Below are positions 16,121 through 23,066 of a stretch of DNA of 64,000 bases, piece by piece. The position numbers and the translations under genes were made by a program. This DNA is from an uncultured bacterium (GTDB taxonomy: Bacteria > Pseudomonadota > Alphaproteobacteria > Sphingomonadales > Sphingomonadaceae). The first letter of the stretch is position 1, and each line of letters begins with the position of its first letter. The stretch lies in assembly GCA_942636505.2 (NCBI GenBank), contig CALOGB020000056.1, positions 372,001 to 436,000 of the forward strand, written 5' to 3'. The notes under the pieces are model-generated. The model saw only the letters and a list, made by a program, of their open reading frames with translations, did not search any database and was not told where the DNA came from.

Positions 16121-17292
16121 CCGACCAGAACACTCATTCCGACACCGACCACGACGAGGATCGCAAGGACGATCCGAACGGCGAGGACCAGCAGTCCGAT
16201 ACCGATCAGCAGGACGAGTCCGACGACGACAAGGCCGACAACGACAAGAAGCCGTCGGTCTTCAAGAAGCCGCTGTTCTGGATCATCCTCGTCATCGTCG
16301 TCGGCGGGCTGATCATCGGCGGCGTGCTCTACTGGCTGCACGCGCGGCAGTTCGAGTCGACCGACGATGCGTTCGTCGACACGCACATCGTCCGCCTCGC
16401 CCCACAGGTCGCGGGCACGCTGGTCCAGGTCGCGGACATCGACAACCGCCATGTCGAGGCAGGCCGCCTGCTCGCGGTCATCAAGGCGTCGGGCCGTGAC
16501 GCGCAGGTCGCCGAGGCGCAGGCGAACGAATCGCAGGCCCGCGCACAGTTCGCGCAGGCGCAGGCGCAGGTCACCGCCGCCGAGGCGCAACGCCAGCAGG
16601 CCGCGGCACAGGCACGCGTGCCGATGGCGGCGGCGGTAAAGGCGCAGCAGGATCTCGCGCGCTACGAGGCGTTGCTGCGGCTCGATCCGAGCGCGGTCGC
16701 CGGGCAGCAGCTCGACCAGGCGCGCGCCACCGCTCGCCAGACCGCCGCCGATGCCGCCGCCGCTCGCGAGCAGATCGACACCGCCACCGCGCAGATCAGC
16801 GTCGCCAGGAAGCAGGTCGGCGCAGCCAAGTCGGTGATCGACGCCCGCCGCGCGCAGGTCGATCAGGCCAACGTCACGATCGGCGATCTACGTTTGACCG
16901 CGCCGGTCGCGGGGCAAGTCGTCAACCGCTCGGTCAACGTCGGCTCCTATGTCGCGCCCGGCACGCAGCTGATGGCGATCGTCCCCGACACGATGTGGGT
17001 GACGGCGAACTTCAAGGAAACGCAGCTCACGCTGATGAAGATTGGCCAGCCCGTCGATATCCATGTCGACGCGTATCCCGGCGTCGACTTCAAGGGTCAT
17101 GTCGACTCGATCCAGCGCGGCGCGGGCCAGGCGTTCGCCCTGCTGCCCCCGCAGAACGCGACCGGCAACTACGTGAAGGTGGTCCAGCGCGTCCCCGTCC
17201 GTATCGTGTTCGACGCGAAGAACGGCCCCGATCCGAAGCGCTATCCGATCGGCCCCGGTATGTCGGTGGTGCCGACCGTTAAGGTCCGCTGA
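16117..17292 (+). CDS. emrA: EmrA/HlyD-type membrane fusion protein
   Basis: 391 residues. Periplasmic adaptor that links the inner-membrane MFS pump to the outer-membrane channel. The first ~45 residues are extremely acidic and Lys-rich (DEDRKDDPNGEDQQSDTDQQ region), followed by one membrane helix (~residues 50-72, LFWIILVIVVGGLIIGGVL). The biotinyl-lipoyl half-motif (FESTDDAFVDTHIVRLAPQVAGTL), a long Ala/Gln-rich coiled-coil hairpin (~125-245) and the second lipoyl half with beta-barrel (LTAPVAGQVVNRSVNVGSYV) follow. All are diagnostic of EmrA. It is translationally coupled to the TetR gene, and the MFS gene follows one base after its stop. Confidence 0.94.
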   Translation: MTDQNTHSDTDHDEDRKDDPNGEDQQSDTDQQDESDDDKADNDKKPSVFKKPLFWIILVIVVGGLIIGGVLYWLHARQFESTDDAFVDTHIVRLAPQVAGTLVQVADIDNRHVEAGRLLAVIKASGRDAQVAEAQANESQARAQFAQAQAQVTAAEAQRQQAAAQARVPMAAAVKAQQDLARYEALLRLDPSAVAGQQLDQARATARQTAADAAAAREQIDTATAQISVARKQVGAAKSVIDARRAQVDQANVTIGDLRLTAPVAGQVVNRSVNVGSYVAPGTQLMAIVPDTMWVTANFKETQLTLMKIGQPVDIHVDAYPGVDFKGHVDSIQRGAGQAFALLPPQNATGNYVKVVQRVPVRIVFDAKNGPDPKRYPIGPGMSVVPTVKVR

Positions 17293-17293
17293 G

Positions 17294-18910
17294 GTGGCAA
17301 AGGCTCCCGCGAAAGCTGATGCGGGCGGCGGTCATACCTGGTCGCCGAGCCGGTCAGCGGCGGGCAAGTACAGCCCGTGGCTGATCGTCGCGATCATCTC
17401 GATCCCGACCTTCATGGAGGTCCTCGACACCTCGATCGCCAACGTCGCGCTCGATCACATTTCGGGTGGGCTGTCGATCACCACCGATCAGGCGACGTGG
17501 GTACTGACCAGCTACCTCGTCGCCAACGCGATCGTCATCCCGATTTCGGGCTGGCTCAGCGACGCGATTGGCCGAAAACGCTATTTCCTGCTGTCGATCG
17601 CCCTGTTCACGCTTGCCTCGCTCATGTGCGGCCTGGCGCCCAATATCGCCACGCTCGTCGTCGCCCGCGTGCTGCAAGGCATAGGGGGCGGCGGCCTGGC
17701 GCCGGTCGAGCAGTCGATCCTCGCCGACACCTTCCCGCCGAAACAACGCGGGATGGCGTTCGCCGCCTTCGCGATCGTCGTCGTCGTCGGCCCCGTGCTC
17801 GGGCCGACGCTGGGCGGCTACATCGTCGAATATTCGAGCTGGCACTGGGTGTTCCTGATCAACGTGCCGGTCGGCATTGGCGCGTGGTTCCTGGTCGAGA
17901 CCTTCGTCGACGAGCCGGACCAGGTGAGAAAGGACCGCGACGAGCGCTTCAAGAACGGCCTGACGATCGACTATGTCGGCGTCGCGCTGGTCGCGCTGGG
18001 CCTCGGCTTCCTCGAACTCACCTTCGACCGCGGCGAGCGCGAGGACTGGTTCGCCAGCGGCTTCATCGTCATGTCGGCGATCATCGCCGCGGTGTCGCTG
18101 GTCAGCCTCGTCATCTGGGAGCTCAACCACAAGGACCCGGTGATCGACCTCAAGCTGATGAAGAACCGCAACTTCGCGCTGACGATCGGCGTCATGGGCG
18201 TCACCGGCATGATCCTGTTCGGCACCACGCAGCTCATTCCGCAGATGCTGCAACAGGTGCTCGGCTACAGCTCGCTCGATGCCGGGCTTGCGCTGACTGC
18301 AGGCGGTCTCGCGACGCTCGTCATGGTGCCGTTTGCCGGTCGACTGAGCGGGCTGGTCGACGTCCGCTTCCTGCTGTTCCCGGCGTTGCTGGTGCAGGCG
18401 TTCGCGCTGTGGAACATGAGTCACCTGACCGCCGACATCGCGTTCTCCGATGCGGCGTTCGCGCGGCTGTTCCAAGCGATGGCGCTGCCGTTCCTGTTCG
18501 TGCCGATCAACGCGATCGCCTATGTCGGGCTCAAGCAGACGCAGACCGCGCAGGCGTCGAGCCTGCTCAACGTCTCGCGCAACCTGGGCGGCACGATCGG
18601 CATTTGCTTCGCGCAGACGCAGCTTGCGGGCGGGTTGCAGCGGCATCAGTCGGAACTGACGCAGACGCTCAATCCGCTCGATCCGAACTACAACGACTGG
18701 ATGCAGAAGGCGACGAGCGTGTTCGGCGGGCAGGGCGATGCGACGACGCCGTTGGCCGTTCTTTACAGCCAGATGCAACGGCAGGCGACGATGCTCGCGT
18801 TTCTCGACGTGTTCCGCGCGATGATGGTGGTCGTGCTGTGCGTCGCGCCACTGGTTCTATTCATGCGCTCCGGCAAGACCGGCGGCGCCCCCTCGGGAGG
18901 GATGCATTGA
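17294..18910 (+). CDS. emrB: DHA2-family MFS multidrug transporter (EmrB type)
   Basis: 538 residues, 14 predicted membrane helices. Motif A is present as SGWLSDAIGRKRYF, motif C in the VVVVGPVLGPTLGGYI region, and TFMEVLDTSIANVALDHI is the DHA2 helix-1 signature. A proton-driven exporter that would hand hydrophobic drugs or uncouplers to the adaptor and outer-membrane channel. GTG start one base after the emrA stop. Its stop overlaps the next start (TGATG), so the three pump genes are coupled. The first ~25 residues are an unusual Gly/Ser/Lys extension. Confidence 0.95.
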   Translation: MAKAPAKADAGGGHTWSPSRSAAGKYSPWLIVAIISIPTFMEVLDTSIANVALDHISGGLSITTDQATWVLTSYLVANAIVIPISGWLSDAIGRKRYFLLSIALFTLASLMCGLAPNIATLVVARVLQGIGGGGLAPVEQSILADTFPPKQRGMAFAAFAIVVVVGPVLGPTLGGYIVEYSSWHWVFLINVPVGIGAWFLVETFVDEPDQVRKDRDERFKNGLTIDYVGVALVALGLGFLELTFDRGEREDWFASGFIVMSAIIAAVSLVSLVIWELNHKDPVIDLKLMKNRNFALTIGVMGVTGMILFGTTQLIPQMLQQVLGYSSLDAGLALTAGGLATLVMVPFAGRLSGLVDVRFLLFPALLVQAFALWNMSHLTADIAFSDAAFARLFQAMALPFLFVPINAIAYVGLKQTQTAQASSLLNVSRNLGGTIGICFAQTQLAGGLQRHQSELTQTLNPLDPNYNDWMQKATSVFGGQGDATTPLAVLYSQMQRQATMLAFLDVFRAMMVVVLCVAPLVLFMRSGKTGGAPSGGMH

Positions 18911-20373
18911 TGCGTGCGCGGTTCATGGTGGTTGCGGTTGCGACCCTGCTCGCGGGGTGCACCGTCGGCCCGAATTACACGCCGCCGGAGATGGCGGTGC
19001 CGCCGGCGTTCGTCGGTCCGCAAGCGAGCGTCGGTACTTCGGTTGAGCCGGCCCGCTGGTGGTCGGCGTTCGGCGATCCGCAACTCAACGGCCTCGTCGA
19101 GCGCGCGCTGAAGGGCAATCCCGACATCGCGATCGCCGCCTCGCGCGTGCGCCAGGCACGGTTGCAGGAGATCGTCGCGCGATCGCAAGGGTTGCCGAGC
19201 GTCAACGCCAGCGCCAGCCCAAGCCACATCGAGTTCAGCAAGAACGCCGGCCTTTCGTCGATCGCACGCGCGTTCAGCGGTGGCACGGGGGCAGGCGGCA
19301 CCGGCTCGACCGGCGGCATCGCTCTCCCCGGCAGCGGGATCACGACGTATTCCGTCGGCTTCGATGCAAGCTGGGAGCTCGATCTGTTCGGTGGCGTCCG
19401 GCGCAGCACCGAGGGTGCGCGGGCACGGACGGAAGCGGCGGTCTGGTCGAAACGCGACGCTGCGGTGACTTTAGCCGCGGAAGTCGCGCAGGCGTATTTC
19501 GCGCTGCGGCTCGACCAGGCGCAGATCGCGACGATCGAGGGCGAGATCGTCCGCCAGCGTCGTGCGCTCGAGATCGCGGGCAACACCGCAAAGGTGGGCC
19601 TCGTCCCGCCGATCGACGTCACCCGCCAGCGCGCCTCGATCACCTCGACCGAAGCGCGCGCCGAGCCGGTCCGTGCCGATGTCGATGTCCGCATGCACGC
19701 ACTGGCGATCCTGCTCGGCGAGCCGCCCGCGACACTGATGTCCGAACTCGCAGCACCTTCGGTCGCACCGCTCGGCGTACCGTCGATCCCGGCCGGGATG
19801 CCGTCGGAGCTGTTGCGTCGTCGCCCCGACATCCGCGCGGCCGAACGCGATCTCGCTGCGTCGACTGCGGATATCGGCTTGGCTGTGGCGGATATGTATC
19901 CGAAGTTCAGCCTGACCGGCATGAGTCAGCTGATCTCGACCGCTTTGGGCAATCTGTTTTCGGGCGACAGCCTCCAGCTGACCGCGAGCGGTGCGGCGCA
20001 GTTCCCGCTGCTCGACTGGGGCCGGCGTAAATCGGCCGTGAAATCGCGCGAGGAAGACCGCGAGCAGGCGTATCTGCGCTATCGCTCGACGGTGTTGCAG
20101 GCGTTGCGCGATGTCGAGGATCCGCTTGCGCAGATCGCGGCCGAGCGGAGGCGGAATGCGGCGTTGCAGCGCGCGGTGGTCGATGCGCAGAGCAGCGCGA
20201 AGGCGGCGGAGTCGCAGTACCGGACCGGCTTCGTGGCGCAGACGACGCTGTTGAATGCGGAGACGGACGTGCTGACCGCGCGCGAACAGCTGGTGTCGAG
20301 CGACGCACAGTTGCGGCAGCTGACGGTGGCGCTGTTCAAGGCGCTGGGGGGCGGTTGGGAGCAGGCGGAATAG
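18910..20373 (+). CDS. NodT/OprM-type outer-membrane efflux lipoprotein
   Basis: 487 residues. The lipoprotein signal ends in LLAGC, followed by TVGPNYTPPEMAVP, the standard NodT/OprM opening. Two OEP repeats form the trimeric beta-barrel and periplasmic tunnel; SELLRRRPDIRAAERDLAASTADIGLAVADMYPKFSLTG and YRTGFVAQTTLLNAETDVLTA are hallmark segments. It completes the tripartite pump with the two genes upstream and is coupled to them by a TGATG overlap. The product exports substrate across the outer membrane. Confidence 0.95.
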   Translation: MRARFMVVAVATLLAGCTVGPNYTPPEMAVPPAFVGPQASVGTSVEPARWWSAFGDPQLNGLVERALKGNPDIAIAASRVRQARLQEIVARSQGLPSVNASASPSHIEFSKNAGLSSIARAFSGGTGAGGTGSTGGIALPGSGITTYSVGFDASWELDLFGGVRRSTEGARARTEAAVWSKRDAAVTLAAEVAQAYFALRLDQAQIATIEGEIVRQRRALEIAGNTAKVGLVPPIDVTRQRASITSTEARAEPVRADVDVRMHALAILLGEPPATLMSELAAPSVAPLGVPSIPAGMPSELLRRRPDIRAAERDLAASTADIGLAVADMYPKFSLTGMSQLISTALGNLFSGDSLQLTASGAAQFPLLDWGRRKSAVKSREEDREQAYLRYRSTVLQALRDVEDPLAQIAAERRRNAALQRAVVDAQSSAKAAESQYRTGFVAQTTLLNAETDVLTAREQLVSSDAQLRQLTVALFKALGGGWEQAE

Positions 20374-20409
20374 GGTCGCGCTTCAAATCGGTCCGTTACA
20401 CCGCACTTC

Positions 20410-20466
20410 TTGTTCTCCCGCGAAGGCGGGAGCCCAGACTGGGCTCCCGCCTTCGCGGGAGAACAA
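20410..20466. repeat. 57-bp perfect palindromic element
   Basis: Two 28-bp arms match exactly as inverted repeats around a single central A (20438): TTGTTCTCCCGCGAAGGCGG… on the left and its complement on the right. Nearly identical to 4121-4177. It sits 36 nt after the efflux operon and may terminate it. Confidence 0.93.
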
Positions 20467-20496
20467 GCTAGTTACAGAACCGCACCTGTCCGACGA

Positions 20497-20600
20497 CCAC
20501 CCCGGCGAAGGCCGGGGCCCAGTTGGGGGACGTTGCCAACGGTAGACTGCGCTTCGTTACCCCGACCTTGCCAACTGGGCCCCGGCCTTCGCCGGGGTGG
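20497..20600. repeat. Palindromic element (CCCCGGCGAAGGCCGGGG class)
   Basis: ACCACCCCGGCGAAGGCCGG + GGCCCAGTTGG left arm and its complement on the right, ~45-nt spacer. Same class as 865-968 and 48708-48810. Together with the adjacent 57-bp element it fills the gap 20374-20684, which holds no gene. Confidence 0.88.
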
Positions 20601-20684
20601 CGGTTATCTCGGGCAGAGGCCGCTTTCAGCTAGCGGCAAGTAATTCACTAAACAGGGCGACGAGATACCGCCGCCCCGCGAAAA

Positions 20685-21020
20685 TCACTTCTTCTTGTTC
20701 TTCCGCGCCGCATACTTAGCGTCACGAATCGCCTTCTTCTCGGCATCGGTCAGCTCGACCTTAGCCTCGGCCTCGCGCTTCTTGGCAGCAGCCGCCTCGG
20801 CCTCAGCCTTCTTCGCAGCCTTGGCCTCATCCTCTGCAGCACGCTTCGCAGCGCGCTTCTCGCGTTCGGCCAATTCCTTGGCCTCACGCGCGGCAAGGCG
20901 CTCGGCTACGACCGCTTCGTCGATCGGCGGCTTGGCACGCAGCGCTTCGAGCGCCTTCTGCTTGGCGGCGGCTGCGCTGCTCGTGCGGTCCTGGAAACTG
21001 GGGTCCTTGAAAGAGGCCAT
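20685..21020 (-). CDS. DUF6481-type small charged protein
   Basis: 111 residues, ATG at 21020. About 65% of the product is Ala, Lys and Glu. Residues ~30-90 should form one long helix or coiled coil (REAKELAEREKRAAKRAAED…), and the tail is basic (KYAARKNKKK). The N-terminus MASFKDPSFQDRTSSAAAAK fits what I recall of DUF6481, a family common in sphingomonads with unknown function; the family call is from memory. No signal peptide. It may bind nucleic acid or ribosomes, but that is only suggested by charge. Convergent with the efflux operon. Confidence 0.75.
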   Translation of the reverse strand: MASFKDPSFQDRTSSAAAAKQKALEALRAKPPIDEAVVAERLAAREAKELAEREKRAAKRAAEDEAKAAKKAEAEAAAAKKREAEAKVELTDAEKKAIRDAKYAARKNKKK

Positions 21021-21179
21021 TGTCGTCGAATAATCCTGTAATGATGGTCCACCCGCCCGAACGCAGGGATGCGCCGGCAGTGACTCTGGCAGCGCCTGTA
21101 AATCATCGCGCGCCGGATCGGAAGAGATGTGTTCGATAGCGCGGTTTTCAACCCCGTAGGCCAGCGGCGCTCCAATCGA

Positions 21180-21241
21180 CAGTCATCGAACCGTCATATC
21201 ATAGTCATGCAAGCGTCATCGAAATCGCATCGCGGCGTCAT
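21180..21241 (+). promoter_or_regulatory. Pho-box-like array: six in-phase 11-bp half-sites
   Basis: GTCAT occurs at 21182, 21193, 21204, 21215 and 21237. A degenerate CGCAT fills the missing phase at 21226. PhoB binds direct repeats of CTGTCAT with 11-bp periodicity, and each copy here has the 7-mer form NNGTCAT (CAGTCAT, CCGTCAT, TAGTCAT, GCGTCAT). A weak -10-like TAACCG begins 10 nt after the last repeat, the position seen in PhoB-activated promoters. The lipoprotein gene starts 89 nt downstream. This supports phosphate-starvation control of the lipoprotein and probably the receptor. Confidence 0.75.
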
Positions 21242-21329
21242 CTGGCCAGCCTAACCGCCATGTCACGGTCGGCAGGGGGGAGCCTGGGTCGATCCGAACA
21301 ATCAACGGTACGACTCGGGAGTCCTTCGC

Positions 21330-22958
21330 ATGACCAGCTTTACTCGCCTCGGCACGATCCTGCTGACCGGCACGGCCTGCCTCGCACTCACCGCTTGCGG
21401 CGGTGCCGACGACGTCGCTTCGCCGGGCGCAGGCACGGTGATCATCACCCCGCCAGCCACGCCGACCCCGACGCCGTCCACCCCGACGCCGACCCCATCG
21501 GCGATCACGGCAGCGCAGTTCGCCTCGACCTCGGGCGGCCGCTCGGACGGCACGATAACGATCAGCGCCGATGAGCAGCTTGCGATCGTCAACGCCGGCA
21601 CCAACAACAACGTCAGCGGCACCAACGTTCTGACCGGCGTGTACCCGACCGCCGCGACGTCCGCCACGACCGCGACCGACCCGTCGTCGATCAACCCGTT
21701 CTTCGCCAGCACCAACTTCGTCGGCGCGCTCAACGGCCCGACCGACACCGCGTTCCAGGGCTGGACCTGCGCCTCCACGTCGGCCGAGTTCGGCGGCAGC
21801 ACGACCGCGCGCTGCACCGCGGTTCCTGCCGTCGGCGCTGGCGGTTCGGCCGCAGCGTGCCCGACCGGCACGATCGACGACGGCCTGGTCCAGACGTTCC
21901 GCGCCTGCCGCCTGCCGACCAACATCACGTCCAGCCTGACGCTGCCGAAGATCGCCGGCGTGTTCTACCGCCTGCGCGGCCAGACCGAAGTCGGTGCCGA
22001 TGTCGGCACGACCGGTGCCGATACCGGCGTGACGCTGACGATTGCACCGGGCGTCGTCGTCGCCGCGGACTCGACCGAAGTCACCGCCGATCTCCTGCTC
22101 GTCAATCGCGGGTCGAAGATCAGCGCCGTCGGTACACGCGACGCGCCGATCATCTTCACGTCGCAGCAGAACCTGACCGCCAACGGCGTCAGCGATGCGA
22201 CGCAGGGCCAGTGGGGCGGGATCATCCTGCTCGGCCGCGCGCCCGTCGCGGTTTGCGCCACGGGTACCGGCCCGAACAACGCCGGCGGCACGAGCACGAC
22301 CTGCCAGCAGGCGATCGAAGGCGTCACCGGGCGCTTCTACGGTGGCCCGACGGCGGCCGACAACAGCGGCACGATGCAGTATGTCCAGATCCGCTACAGC
22401 GGCATCGCGATCAGCGACGGCAACGAGCTCCAGGGCCTGACGCTCGGCGGCACCGGTTCGGGCACGACGATCGATCACGTCCAGAGCCACAACTCGGCCG
22501 ATGACGGCATCGAGATCTTCGGCGGCACCACGAACATCAAGTATTTCGCGGTCACCGGCGCAGACGACGACGGCTACGATATCGACAACGGCTATCGCGG
22601 CTTCATGCAGTTCATCATCGCCGCACAGCGCCTGCTGGGTGCGACCGCCGACTCGTTCTCGACCGAGATCGACTCGAACGGTGCCGAGGACCTGCTGCCC
22701 CGTACGTTCGGTCAGTATTCGAACTTCACGTTCGTGCAGACCGCGCTTGCGCCGGCCGCTATCCGCCAGCGCGGTGGTTCGGACATGCGCTTCATCAACG
22801 GCATCGTGAAGTCGCCTGCGACCGTCGCCTGCCTCAACCTGATCGCGCAGGAAACCAGCCAGGCCGATCGCTCGACGATCCGCGCGGCGGATGCCTCGAA
22901 GCAGGACCAGGGCCCGCCGATCTTCACCTCGGTCTACTTCAACTGCAACGGCCGGTAA
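21330..22958 (+). CDS. Surface lipoprotein with beta-helix-like repeats (ElpS-like candidate)
   Basis: 542 residues. Signal with lipobox LALTAC (Cys ~residue 23), then a Thr/Pro linker (ATPTPTPSTPTPTPS), an Ala/Thr-rich region, and from ~residue 190 a repetitive Gly/Asp-rich domain. Segments such as VVVAADSTEVTADLLLVNRG, YVQIRYSGIAIS, DHVQSHNSADDGIEIFGG and KYFAVTGADDDGYDIDNGYRG have the look of a right-handed parallel beta-helix. There is no catalytic motif I can name. A Pho-box array lies upstream, a TonB receptor follows and a complete T2SS cluster is nearby. From memory, this matches Caulobacter ElpS, a surface lipoprotein made under phosphate starvation and released by a T2SS-dependent step. 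I infer a role in phosphate acquisition. SD GGGAG precedes the ATG. Confidence 0.72.
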   Translation: MTSFTRLGTILLTGTACLALTACGGADDVASPGAGTVIITPPATPTPTPSTPTPTPSAITAAQFASTSGGRSDGTITISADEQLAIVNAGTNNNVSGTNVLTGVYPTAATSATTATDPSSINPFFASTNFVGALNGPTDTAFQGWTCASTSAEFGGSTTARCTAVPAVGAGGSAAACPTGTIDDGLVQTFRACRLPTNITSSLTLPKIAGVFYRLRGQTEVGADVGTTGADTGVTLTIAPGVVVAADSTEVTADLLLVNRGSKISAVGTRDAPIIFTSQQNLTANGVSDATQGQWGGIILLGRAPVAVCATGTGPNNAGGTSTTCQQAIEGVTGRFYGGPTAADNSGTMQYVQIRYSGIAISDGNELQGLTLGGTGSGTTIDHVQSHNSADDGIEIFGGTTNIKYFAVTGADDDGYDIDNGYRGFMQFIIAAQRLLGATADSFSTEIDSNGAEDLLPRTFGQYSNFTFVQTALAPAAIRQRGGSDMRFINGIVKSPATVACLNLIAQETSQADRSTIRAADASKQDQGPPIFTSVYFNCNGR

Positions 22959-23066
22959 CGCTTCCGGTCGGCTCTCCGCAGTCGATGATGTGAGCAGCGA
23001 TGCCGGGGTGGTTCCAAAGACCGCCCCGGCATTCGCCCATAGACCCCCTGATCTGGATATTCGGCC

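Noticed and set aside
17377..20373. 998-codon open frame spanning emrB and the outer-membrane factor
   Set aside because: The first 511 codons are an Arg-rich out-of-frame shadow of emrB. Only the part from ATG 18910 is a real protein (lipoprotein signal and OEP domains).
20695..21033. Plus-strand frame opposite the DUF6481 gene
   Set aside because: A Ser/Ala-rich antisense translation of a Lys/Ala/Glu repeat gene; no ribosome-binding site.
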